A DNA stretch of 64,000 nucleotides, from positions 620,001 to 684,000 of the forward strand of contig NZ_SGXJ01000003.1 of assembly GCF_004216905.1 (NCBI RefSeq), in the 5' to 3' direction. Origin of the DNA: Kribbella sp. VKM Ac-2569 (lineage in GTDB: Bacteria; Actinomycetota; Actinomycetes; Propionibacteriales; Kribbellaceae). Below, in pieces: positions 26,139 through 33,350 of the stretch. The position numbers and the translations under genes are program-made. A model generated the notes under the pieces. The model was given only the letters and a program-made list of their open reading frames with translations. It did not search any database and was not told where the DNA came from. Numbering within the stretch: the stretch's first letter is position 1; the number at the start of each line of letters is the position of its first letter.

Positions 26139-26729
26139 TCATGCCGAATCGACCGTCTTCACCATGACGCAGTTCTTCAGTCCTTTGGGCCGGTCGTAGG
26201 TGAAGCCGAGCCGCTCGTAGAGTCGACGGGTGCCGTTGTAGAGGAACGACGACGACATCTTCTTGGTCTGGTTGGTCAGGTCGTGAGGATAGCTCTCGAC
26301 CCGGCCGCCGCCGGCTTGCGCGATCAGGTCGAGTGCGCCGGTGATCGCCAGCTCCGTCACGCCCTGGCGCCGGTGGCGCTTGTCGACGAAGACGCAGGTG
26401 ATTCGGTAGTCGGGATCCGCGGTCTTGGTGGCGTCGTACTCCTTGCGGTGGTGGAGGGTGGGCAACTCGACCGGGGTGCCGTACTCGGCCCACGCGATGG
26501 CGTCGTCGCCGTCCATCACGAGTGCGGCGTGCGCTTTGCCCTGCTCGACGTAGGCCTTCTTCAGAGCTCGGTTGGCCTCGGCGCCCTGGCCGCGCTCGGG
26601 CCCGTCAGGGTGGAACCAGATGCACCAGCAGCCCCCGAAGATGCCGTTGTGCCGCTGCACCAGCGCATCGAAGGCGGACCAGGTCTTTGGGCTGAGCGGC
26701 GCGATGGTGTACGACGACTCGGTTGCCAT
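26139..26729 (-). CDS. GNAT N-acetyltransferase
   Basis: The protein has 196 residues from ATG 26729. It has a conserved GGCWCIWFHPDGPE block near residue 30, an acetyl-CoA loop region VDKRHRRQGVTELAI, and a C-terminal RRLYERLGFTYDRPKG. The GGCWC...W pattern is shared with a set of actinobacterial GNATs of unknown substrate. It lies 5 bp after the pterin dehydratase/VOC gene and is probably cotranscribed. Confidence 0.88.
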   Translation of the reverse strand: MATESSYTIAPLSPKTWSAFDALVQRHNGIFGGCWCIWFHPDGPERGQGAEANRALKKAYVEQGKAHAALVMDGDDAIAWAEYGTPVELPTLHHRKEYDATKTADPDYRITCVFVDKRHRRQGVTELAITGALDLIAQAGGGRVESYPHDLTNQTKKMSSSFLYNGTRRLYERLGFTYDRPKGLKNCVMVKTVDSA

Positions 26730-26734
26730 GGCGT

Positions 26735-27442
26735 TCAATTCTTCTTCGCGGCGGACATGTCGACGCACACGATTCCTTCGTTGCCGTCCTGGTCGGCGAT
26801 CACGGTGAGCGAGGGCGCATTGCTGTCATCGACGATGGTCCCGCCCGCGCCGAGAGCGGCGGCGATCCGTTGGTCAGCCGCCTCGGGCGCCACATAGACC
26901 TCGATGTGGAACCGCTGACGCGGCGTCTCGTGCTCGTCGGCGTCCCCGAACCACAGGTTCGGTACCCGGCCCGTGGCGTCCCGGATCTCGTCGCCGGGAG
27001 TCCCGCGGCCCTGGGCCTCGGCGCTCCCGGCGAGCAGGGCGGCCCACACGGGAGCGATGGTCGCGGAGCGCGCAGTGTCGAGGCCGAGTTCGATGTCGCT
27101 GACCGAGGTCGGGTCGGCCTCGACCTTGTGACCGGCGGCGATCTCGGTGATCCGTCGCGCCAGGTCGACGTCCTGCTGGGTCACCCATTCGACGACGTGT
27201 TCGGTGCCTTCGTCATCGCGGTAGATGGCGTCGTCGCTGACCAGCTTGAGGTCGACGTACCCCTTTCCGATGGACACGCGCGGGTGGTGTCCGAGCGCGT
27301 CGCCCGCCTCCCCCACCGCGGCGACGAACCGTGCGCCAGTGCCGAAGTCGTCGACCAGGTAACGGGCATGCAGTCCCTGGGCCAGCTTGCGCCAGTCGGT
27401 CAGGCTGGCCTCGGCGATCTGATCACCCTTCAGCATGTCCAT
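26735..27442 (-). CDS. Fusion of pterin-4a-carbinolamine dehydratase and VOC domain
   Basis: The protein has 235 residues. Residues 1-110 match the PCD/DCoH fold, with HHPRVSIGKGYVDLKL and TQQDVDLARRITEIA. Residues about 120-230 form a glyoxalase-like half with VPNLWFGDADEHETPRQRFHIEVYV and a C-terminal IADQDGNEGIVCVDM strand. PCD dehydrates 4a-hydroxytetrahydrobiopterin; whether this arm is active on a pterin here is unknown. TAGGGT lies 8 nt before the ATG. It is the first gene of a pair with the GNAT gene. Confidence 0.87.
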   Translation of the reverse strand: MDMLKGDQIAEASLTDWRKLAQGLHARYLVDDFGTGARFVAAVGEAGDALGHHPRVSIGKGYVDLKLVSDDAIYRDDEGTEHVVEWVTQQDVDLARRITEIAAGHKVEADPTSVSDIELGLDTARSATIAPVWAALLAGSAEAQGRGTPGDEIRDATGRVPNLWFGDADEHETPRQRFHIEVYVAPEAADQRIAAALGAGGTIVDDSNAPSLTVIADQDGNEGIVCVDMSAAKKN

Positions 27443-27563
27443 GGATGGGGACCCTACCCCTGATTCAGCGTTGATCCGCAGGCTGGCCGCTAGCGGCCGT
27501 CGAGCAGCTCGCTGAACTCCGGAAGTCGATCGGTCGAAGAGGTCGAGAAGGCCGCGTACGCCG

Positions 27564-27760
27564 TTGCGTACGGACTCGTGCGACAGCGCGAGATCAGGGC
27601 CGCGCCACTCGAGCCGGAACCTACTACCAGGCCTCAGCGGCCCAACGTGCCCGCGAACAGGAGAGCTGACTTACGAGCAAGCGGGCTGGATCCGCAAGCT
27701 CCTCGACGAGCAACTCATCGCCCTCGAACAGCGCGGGTTACCAGCAGTAGTCTGCGTATT
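27564..27760 (+). pseudogene. Unidentified gene scrap
   Basis: A coding-like segment in the frame of 27564 reads GELTYEQAGWIRKLLDEQ and continues LIALEQRG; the preceding stretch in another frame reads VEEVEKAAYAVAYGLVRQRE. Both have the amphipathic look of real protein but no start, no consistent frame and no recognised family. Confidence 0.35.
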
Positions 27761-27774
27761 GCATCAGATGAATC
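27751..27774 (+). repeat. Direct repeat E, left copy
   Basis: These 24 bases are identical to 29106-29129. Weaker similarity continues for about 100 bp into the two integrase relics. It contains TTGCATCAGATG, the reverse complement of the CATCTGATGCAA core of palindrome family A. Confidence 0.75.
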
Positions 27775-27816
27775 ACCGATGCGGACTGCGTGCCACTACC
27801 CCGGCGACCTCGAGGA

Positions 27817-28005
27817 ATGGTCGTTGACCTCGGCGTGAACCTCCTCGGCGCCCGCAACCGAGCCATCGGCGAACTCGTCCTCGAGTGCCCTCCGTCGCTG
27901 GTTGCCGACGCCCTCGGGTACAGCCACCAAGTCGCGTTTCTCCATGCCGAGAAGGCCGCAGAACCTTGGGCGCGCCACGCGGGTCGCCGTGTCCGCTCGC
28001 CGTAA
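27817..28005 (+). pseudogene. C-terminal relic of an integrase-like protein
   Basis: The 62-codon frame reads LGVNLLGARNRAIGELV, then CPPSLVADALGYSHQVAF and AEKAAEPWARHAG, matching the C-terminal pattern of a large actinobacterial group of tyrosine-recombinase-like proteins (xLLxARNxAxxxLV...PxxVADxLGxSxxxAxxxAxxAxxxW). The upstream catalytic domain is missing. A second, shorter relic of the same sequence lies at 29177-29245. Confidence 0.55.
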
Positions 28006-28127
28006 TGCACGCAGCAGGACTTCCTCGTCCCAGGCGTTGCGTTGACCGCCTGAACCCGCGCCGATGAGAGGGCGCAAGCGTCCTGCGAGCAATCGCGCGG
28101 TCCGGCCGGGGACTGAGAGCCCGGTGT

Positions 28128-28883
28128 CTATACCTTGCTCGCGACCACCATGTAGTTCTCGGCCTCAAGATCGAACGTGCTCACGTCCGTCCGGAGTCCG
28201 ACCCGGTGCAGCTCGACTTCGAGTTCCTCGTACCGGTAGGGCCAGCAGGACAGCAGTTCCGAGCGGACAAGAACCAACCCAGTCGCATCAACTTGCGCGA
28301 TCGCAATCTCGATGTGGTGCTCCTCCTCCCAATGCGGCGCAATCTCCCAGCGGTAGACCACGACGGCATCGCGACCGTTCCGGCGGACGAGTCGGTCACT
28401 GATGTCCAGCCGGGAACCTCTGGCCCTCACGAGTTCCCAAGTGCGGGATGTGAGTACCAGGCGCCCGCCAGGGCGCAGAAGCCGTGACATCGACTCCAGA
28501 GCAGCACCCCTGCCTGTCGCGCCCGCGGCATGGTGAAGCGAGTTGCCAACGCAGAACACCATCTCGAACGTGCCGTCCTCGAAATGGTCGGGCAACTCTT
28601 CCCAGTTCGCCCGCACGGCCCGGACGGATGCCCCGAACTCCTCAGACAACTCTGCCGTCCGACGAACCATCGCTTCGCTGGCGTCAGTTGCGACAACCTG
28701 TATGCCACGACCGGCGAGGCCAACCGCCAACTGTCCGGTTCCGCACGAACAGTCGAGGACGTGAGCGTTCGACGGCAGGAGACTGAGGACCTCATCGAAC
28801 GACGCAGCGAACTCGGCTGGAGGCAACTTTGCATCCGAGATGAGCCATTCGTACACCTCGGCAAGCACGTCATAATCCGTCAC
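28128..28883 (-). CDS. Class I SAM-dependent methyltransferase
   Basis: The protein has 251 residues from GTG 28883, which has GGAGGT 7 nt upstream; that decides the start over longer in-frame options. Motif I VLDCSCGTGQLAVGLAGRG, VVATDASEAMVRRT, a FCVGNSLHHA motif IV equivalent and LLRPGGRLVLTSRTWE follow in order, as in glycine-sarcosine-like small-molecule methyltransferases. The gene is bracketed by integrase-relic repeats (27751 and 29106) and has a 19-bp tandem duplication just upstream. The acceptor is unknown. Confidence 0.88.
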   Translation of the reverse strand: MTDYDVLAEVYEWLISDAKLPPAEFAASFDEVLSLLPSNAHVLDCSCGTGQLAVGLAGRGIQVVATDASEAMVRRTAELSEEFGASVRAVRANWEELPDHFEDGTFEMVFCVGNSLHHAAGATGRGAALESMSRLLRPGGRLVLTSRTWELVRARGSRLDISDRLVRRNGRDAVVVYRWEIAPHWEEEHHIEIAIAQVDATGLVLVRSELLSCWPYRYEELEVELHRVGLRTDVSTFDLEAENYMVVASKV

Positions 28884-28905
28884 AACCACTACCTCCGTCA
28901 CACGG

Positions 28906-28943
28906 CAGACTCCCGGCGGGACGTCAGACTCCCGGCGGGACGT
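28906..28943. repeat. 19-bp tandem duplication upstream of a methyltransferase gene
   Basis: CAGACTCCCGGCGGGACGT occurs twice head-to-tail without change. Each unit contains the dyad TCCCG-G-CGGGA. It begins 22 bp upstream of the GTG, inside the likely promoter, so it could be a doubled operator or simple slippage. Confidence 0.8.
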
Positions 28944-29005
28944 CAGTCCATCAGCGGAGCAAGCCGGGCACCAATGGTTTTCGCAAGGACAACCCGTCCG
29001 CGCAT

Positions 29006-29031
29006 GCCGCGGATAGCGCGAGCTGATCCGC
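29006..29031. repeat. Nested palindrome, family B copy 2
   Basis: It shares the 13-mer GCCGCGGATAGCG with 25866-25878. Arms GCGGAT (29009-29014) and ATCCGC (29026-29031) enclose AGC-GCGA-GCT. Confidence 0.55.
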
Positions 29032-29067
29032 TCGCTCATTCGCTGTGTTCGGCGCTTCGGAACTATC

Positions 29068-29100
29068 AATACGTCCGTACTTGATACGCAGCGTGTCCAG
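29068..29100. repeat. Dispersed repeat C, copy 1
   Basis: It is 27/33 identical without gaps to 30969-31001; both begin AATACGT and share CTTGAT, CGCAG and GTGTCC blocks. It ends 5 bp before the right copy of direct repeat E. Confidence 0.55.
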
Positions 29101-29105
29101 TACTC

Positions 29106-29129
29106 TCTGCGTATTGCATCAGATGAATC
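29106..29129 (+). repeat. Direct repeat E, right copy
   Basis: It is identical over 24 bp to 27751-27774, and the two copies bracket the methyltransferase gene at 28128-28883. They lie 1,355 bp apart. Confidence 0.75.
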
Positions 29130-29176
29130 GGGTACGAAGGAACCACTACCCCTCGCACCGTGATCGACCGCTCCGT

Positions 29177-29245
29177 GACCTCGGCGTCAACCTGCTCGGG
29201 GCGCGCAACCGAGCGATCGGCGAGCTGGTCGGGATCGGATCCTAG
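29177..29245 (+). pseudogene. Short integrase-like relic, second copy
   Basis: The frame reads DLGVNLLGARNRAIGELVG and then stops. The first 17 residues equal those in the relic at 27817, although the DNA differs at several third positions, so the copies are diverged rather than freshly duplicated. Confidence 0.5.
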
Positions 29246-29286
29246 ACCGGGCGTCTCGGAGATGCGTGCACCATCCGGACACAACT

Positions 29287-30021
29287 TCATCTGTCGCGTT
29301 CGGCGCTGACGATCAGGAAGTTCGGCAGTGCGACGTAGGACTCGATCGCGTCGATTCCGCTGTCTCGTGCGACCTGTGGATCGAGTCCCGGTTCGCACAG
29401 TTCAATCACGCGACATCCGAGACCGACGACCTCGTTGATGTAGGCAGACAGCGGGCGGTGGAAGTCGGGTGCATAGCCCTCTGGCATCTCGTACTCATCC
29501 AGATACCGATCAACCTGATAGTGACCGTGATCCCGCCACGTTGGGTAGAGATTCTCAAACGCCGGATGAGTGATCGAGAACACGAACCGGCCGCCCGGCT
29601 TCAGTGCGCTGACGCACGCCGCCATCGCCGACTGCCAGGCGGGTATGGCGAGCAGCACCATGCTGCAGACCACCGCATCGAACGGCTGACCAACCTCCGG
29701 CAACGTCGAGAGATCAGCCTGCACGAACCTGATGCCCTGACGCCGCTCCTGCTCGATCTTCTGAGCGCGCGCCAGCAGCGCGGCAGCCGGCTCCACACCA
29801 ACGACCTCAGCTCCGCCTTCGGCCAACAGCCGGCTCAGATAGCCTTCGCCACTGCCTGCATCGAGGACTTTCCGACCATCGACGGGCCCCAGCATCCGGA
29901 GCAGGTTCCCATTCATCAAGTGGCGCTTGGGAAAGTCGCCCTGATCGTCGTACGCCTCAATCGCGTCAGTCGGCATCGCCGACCACGCTGCGATCGCCTC
30001 TGAGTTACTGATCGTGGACAT
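29287..30021 (-). CDS. Class I SAM-dependent methyltransferase
   Basis: The protein has 244 residues from ATG 30021 (GGAGAGG upstream). The N-terminus has a DDQGDFPKRHLMNGNLLRML segment. Motif I is VLDAGSGEGYLSRLLAEGG, then VVGVEPAAALLARA, CSMVLLAIPAW and LKPGGRFVFSITHPAFEN. The C-terminal HRPLSAYINEVVGLGCRV resembles that of the methyltransferase at 17002, suggesting a shared subgroup of small-molecule methyltransferases. Confidence 0.9.
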   Translation of the reverse strand: MSTISNSEAIAAWSAMPTDAIEAYDDQGDFPKRHLMNGNLLRMLGPVDGRKVLDAGSGEGYLSRLLAEGGAEVVGVEPAAALLARAQKIEQERRQGIRFVQADLSTLPEVGQPFDAVVCSMVLLAIPAWQSAMAACVSALKPGGRFVFSITHPAFENLYPTWRDHGHYQVDRYLDEYEMPEGYAPDFHRPLSAYINEVVGLGCRVIELCEPGLDPQVARDSGIDAIESYVALPNFLIVSAERDR

Positions 30022-30246
30022 GTGGACACACCTCTCCGACGACAGATGGGCAGGGACAGCCATGTAACCTACCGCCCCGCCAGCCAGCTCTGCATGCGGT
30101 TTCACCACCGGGCTGACGACCACCGGACGCCGAATCTCAAGCTCCTAGCGGGGCCGTGTCGCATGGGATCGATCAGCGGGGCAGCGCCAGCCGACTCGGG
30201 TGGCGCGCCATCCGAATTGTCGGCGTGCTCGGGCACGATGCTCACC

Positions 30247-30789
30247 ATGACGGTTCTACTTCTCGGTGATAGCAATCTCGCTCAGCTGTATGACAACCTG
30301 CCTGACCTCGTGCCGCTGGCGTTTGGTGCCGATGCCGAGTGTCGCGCAGTCGGCGGCGCATGGTCCGGGTCCCTTCGGCAACAGATCGGCAAGCGAAAGC
30401 CGTCGGACTACGACGCGATTGTGGTGTCTATCGGAAGTAGCGACAGCCACCCCTCCAAGAGCAGCTCGCCGACGATCTTCCGCGAGAACCTGTCCCGAGA
30501 ATTGGAGCACGGTGGTCGCTGGATCGCGCTGCTACCCCGCAGCCTCGCTGGCACTCTCGATCCCGCCCAGCCCACCGATGAAGTCAACGCCTTTATCCAG
30601 GTCTACCGTGCGATCCTGGCCGAGATGATCAACGCGTCCGGAGGCATCGCACTCGATACCGGTGCGATCACGGAAAGACTCGGACCCGAGGCGTACGACG
30701 CTGACGGCGTTCACCTGACGCGCGCAGCATATGAGGAACTCGTACCGGAAATCGCAAAGGCCGTCGACGCCGTCTCCCAACGAACATGA
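30247..30789 (+). CDS. SGNH/GDSL-type hydrolase
   Basis: The protein has 180 residues. The block I nucleophile is in LLLGDSNLAQL near residue 8, SIGSSDSHPS stands in for block III, and the catalytic Asp-x-x-His is DGVHLTRAAYEEL near residue 158. No signal peptide is evident from ATG 30247. It is probably a small esterase or acylhydrolase. A GATC-rich dyad follows the stop at 30795. Confidence 0.82.
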   Translation: MTVLLLGDSNLAQLYDNLPDLVPLAFGADAECRAVGGAWSGSLRQQIGKRKPSDYDAIVVSIGSSDSHPSKSSSPTIFRENLSRELEHGGRWIALLPRSLAGTLDPAQPTDEVNAFIQVYRAILAEMINASGGIALDTGAITERLGPEAYDADGVHLTRAAYEELVPEIAKAVDAVSQRT

Positions 30790-30895
30790 TCAACTCGGAC
30801 ACACGTCCGATCAGGACCAACTCGCCTGAGTAGCGGGATTCCTGCTCTAGCTGCCCGTTGGTTCGGCCAGCGGGTCACCCTGACCTCGGTCAGCT

Positions 30896-30948
30896 GGCGG
30901 CGCGGTGAAGTCGCCGTAGCACCCGCCCGGCTCCCTCGCCCGGTCAAC
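30896..30948. repeat. Dispersed repeat D, copy 1
   Basis: It begins GGCGGCGCGGTG and ends with CCCGGCTCCCTCGCC and GGTCAAC blocks. The same blocks in the same order occur at 33108-33155, with small indels between them. A shorter match (CTCCCCCGCCGGTC) occurs just after the APH gene ending at 36324. Confidence 0.5.
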
Positions 30949-30968
30949 GAGCGACCTACGGACACCGG

Positions 30969-31001
30969 AATACGTACGACCTTGATCCGCAGAGTGTCCG
31001 G
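30969..31001. repeat. Dispersed repeat C, copy 2
   Basis: It is 27/33 identical to 29068-29100. It is flanked by the weak dyad CGGACAC/GTGTCCG and lies 20 bp from repeat D copy 1. Confidence 0.5.
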
Positions 31002-31094
31002 TAGTGCCGGCATGGGCGCGGGGACGGGCTTGCTCTAGCCTGATTCATCAGTCGTCAGTGCACCCCTGCCAAGCCGACAACAAACGGGAGCCTC

Positions 31095-31388
31095 ATGCCG
31101 ATCACCGCCATGCTCGACGTGCACTTCGCTGCCGGCCACTTGGTCGACGGACCGGTCATGTTCACCGAGATCCTCAAGGAAACCCGGGATTTCGCAGGTT
31201 GCCTGCGCGTCGACTTACTCGCAGACATTGCCGACCCCGCACATTACGTTGCCTATGAACTCTGGGAGTCGAACGAGCACGATCTCGCCTACCGTGCGTG
31301 GCGGCAGGGCGAAGGGGCAACAAAGTTGCGCGACGTCCTGGACCGTGATCCTGTTCTCACGAAGTTTGAGACTGCCGTGCAGTCGTAG
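31095..31388 (+). CDS. ABM-family putative quinol monooxygenase
   Basis: The protein has 97 residues. It has the dimeric alpha-beta-barrel pattern: strand AMLDVHFA, helix MFTEILKETRDF, strand CLRVDLLAD, YVAYELWESNEHDLAYRAW with the conserved aromatic/His region, and C-terminal FETAVQS. It resembles YgiN-like quinol monooxygenases that act without a metal or prosthetic group. GGGAG precedes the ATG. Confidence 0.8.
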   Translation: MPITAMLDVHFAAGHLVDGPVMFTEILKETRDFAGCLRVDLLADIADPAHYVAYELWESNEHDLAYRAWRQGEGATKLRDVLDRDPVLTKFETAVQS

Positions 31389-31451
31389 TCTCGCTGCCAG
31401 TCGATCCGAAACCGGTTTGACCACGCACGGGGCCGACCGTTCGAATGGCTC

Positions 31452-32006
31452 GTGAGTCGCCGTAAGATGCACGCCGACCAGGCCGACATCGACATACCGC
31501 TCGTCCGCGAATTGGTGGCCGTTCAGTTCCCGCAGTGGGCTGCGTTGCCGCTGGAGCCGGTCGACTCCAGTGGAGTGGTGAACGCGATCTACCGACTCGG
31601 TACCGACCTGTCCGTACGGCTGCCGCTCCGGCCCTCGAGCGCCGACATAGTGCAACGGGAGCAGGCGAAACTCGCGGCGTTCCTGCCTGTGGCCATCCCT
31701 TCGGTCGAGGCGATCGGCTCACCCACCGATGCGTTCCCGGGCGAGTGGTCCGTCCACCGCTGGCTCGCCGGTACGCACCCCTCCCCCGACGCGCTTGCCG
31801 ACCCACGCCGGCTGGCGACGGACCTCGCGGCATTCGTCGACGAGTTTCGTACGGCGCTGGACGTGGACGACGCGACATGGCTCCGCGGACGCGGGCGCGT
31901 GCTGTCCCAGATCCTGATCGTGTGGTCGTACCAAAAGGACACTAACCCGGCGGTGGCGAACTCCGCGCGGCACGTCATCGGCGAGGTGCTCGCGGCTCCT
32001 CGATGA
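31452..32006 (+). pseudogene. APH-family kinase gene with in-frame loss of the catalytic core
   Basis: 184 residues. The N-terminal lobe is recognisable (AIYRLGTDLSVRLPLRP, WSVHRWLAGTHPSPDAL) up to about residue 133, then joins directly to a typical C-terminal tail (ALDVDDATWLRGRGRVLSQ, TNPAVANSARHVIGEVL). The whole HGDxxxxN loop and metal-binding Asp segment, roughly 100 residues, is missing. Reading frame is kept, so a protein could be made, but it cannot be a phosphotransferase. GTG 31452 or ATG 31467 could start it. Confidence 0.8.
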
Positions 32007-32022
32007 GCCTGAAGAGGAGGAC

Positions 32023-33048
32023 CTACCGGACGAGTCCATCTAGATGGTTGTGTCCGAAAAGCAGGCGAGCGATGCGGTGCTGCGCCGCTTCGCGTATGTC
32101 AGGCTGCGGATGGTGTGCGTACAGCGCGAGCTCCCCGTACATGTCGTAGAAGTTCAGCCGCTCGCGCAGATGCTCGCGCTCGAACAGCTCCGGATACGCG
32201 CCGTGCAGCCATCCGGGGACCTCTGTGAGTGTGGTCTCGTCGAGCCCTCGTCCGTCGGGTGTGGGTGGGTACTCTCGCGCCCTCGCGCACCAGCGCAGGA
32301 TGGTATCGAGCTCGGCATCCGCCGGCTGAGCCAACGCCTCCGCGAAGTCGATAAGACCGGCGACGCGTCCCTGGTCGACGATCACGTTGGATCCATGTAG
32401 GTCACCATGGACGAGGACGGGTTCGTCGGCGGCGAACAACGCCAGCCGCTCCTGGATCCAATCGGCGACGTCCGCGAGCAGGCGCGAGTCATGACCGGGC
32501 AGTCGCCGGGCAGACTCGACCTGCTGGAGCGCCGCACTCACCACGGGTGGGTGAAACGCAGACCACCACGGCTTTCCGGCGAGCGCGTCCGTCAGCCAGG
32601 GTGGCAGCAGGCCCGCCGGGACAGGAACCCGGTGCAGGGCGCGCAACGCAGCGCCCAGGCTCTCGATGATTGCTTGGCGGGTGTGTGAGTCCGCCGCCGG
32701 CCACGCTTCGTGCAGGGTTCGGCCGGGCAAGCGTTCGGAGATGTGCCACGGCCCGTCTGGGCCGTCGCCGTGGGCGATGTGCCGAGAGTGTGGGACCTCG
32801 CTGCCGGCGAGCAGGTTGACGACTGCAGCCTCGTGGCGATACGCGTCGCGGAACTGTCCGTTGCTCAGTCGTACGACGTACTCGTCGCCGACCCACACGC
32901 GGCTCACCCAGCCGGCCTTGGGACGAAAGCGCCCGGTTGCCGGCAGACCAGCGGCCGTCAGTGTTCTCAGCAGCACCGGATCGGTAGCCGGCTCGTCGAC
33001 GAACGGTGTCGATGGGGTGATCGCGGTGCTCCTCAGAACGGCTGACAA
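32023..33048 (-). CDS. APH-family kinase
   Basis: The protein has 341 residues. The ATP-binding N-lobe contains VSRVWVGDEYVVRLSNG. The catalytic loop is LVHGDLHGSNVIV near residue 215 and the metal Asp is in VAGLIDFAEAL. The C-terminal helical part contains FYDMYGELALYAHHP. The protein has no signal peptide. It converges with the core-deleted APH gene 17 bp away. The substrate is unknown. Confidence 0.9.
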   Translation of the reverse strand: MSAVLRSTAITPSTPFVDEPATDPVLLRTLTAAGLPATGRFRPKAGWVSRVWVGDEYVVRLSNGQFRDAYRHEAAVVNLLAGSEVPHSRHIAHGDGPDGPWHISERLPGRTLHEAWPAADSHTRQAIIESLGAALRALHRVPVPAGLLPPWLTDALAGKPWWSAFHPPVVSAALQQVESARRLPGHDSRLLADVADWIQERLALFAADEPVLVHGDLHGSNVIVDQGRVAGLIDFAEALAQPADAELDTILRWCARAREYPPTPDGRGLDETTLTEVPGWLHGAYPELFEREHLRERLNFYDMYGELALYAHHPQPDIREAAQHRIARLLFGHNHLDGLVR

Positions 33049-33350
33049 GGTATCAACGTACCGACCTCAACCGCACAGAACGATCGACTTTCTTGGCTGA
33101 TCAAACAGGCGGCGCGGTGGGTGCCAGTACCCCCCCGGCTCCCCCGCCGGTCAACCTGGCGGTGGTTGACATGCTGGCCTTGGCTGCAGCAGGATCGGTT
33201 TTGGCGTTGCCTGACGCCCAGCCTCTGAGGACCTGCCCCAGCCGGGCCTCATGATGGCGAAGGGGAATCTGCCCTCAAGGTCGCTGCTAACTTTCCAGGC
33301 CTGTTTCGAGTGTCGCGCTGCTGGGGAGCGAGGGCACGTCGAGGAGGCTT
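33049..33350. other. 302-bp intergenic interval
   Basis: Apart from repeat D copy 2 (33108-33155) and C-rich runs, nothing gene-like was seen. The last 10 bases contain the GAGGAGG ribosome site of the next gene. Confidence 0.6.
33108..33155. repeat. Dispersed repeat D, copy 2
   Basis: It shares GGCGGCGCGGTG, a GTA-C block, CCCGGCTCCC and GGTCAAC with 30896-30948 in order. The two copies flank the core-deleted APH gene and its convergent intact neighbour. Confidence 0.5.

Larger units (their letters stand above)
27443..28127. other. 685-bp interval of gene relics and repeats
   Basis: No intact gene was found. It contains a perfect 14-bp palindrome GGCCGCTAGCGGCC (27485-27498), coding-like scraps around 27560-27760, one arm of a direct repeat (27751-27774) and an integrase-like C-terminal relic (27817-28005). 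The order suggests remains of at least two former genes. Confidence 0.6.
28884..29286. other. 403-bp repeat-rich interval
   Basis: It contains a 19-bp tandem repeat (28906-28943), palindrome family B copy 2 (29006-29031), repeat C copy 1 (29068-29100), direct repeat E right copy (29106-29129) and a second integrase relic (29177-29245). No intact gene was found. Confidence 0.65.
30790..31094. other. 305-bp intergenic interval with repeats
   Basis: It holds a small hairpin TCGGAC-ACAC-GTCCGA (30795-30810, possible terminator of the SGNH gene), repeat D copy 1 (30896-30948) and repeat C copy 2 (30969-31001). No gene was seen. Confidence 0.6.

Noticed and set aside
28906..28943. Possible CRISPR-like repeat
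   Set aside because: There are only two head-to-tail copies without spacers, and no cas gene is present in the window.
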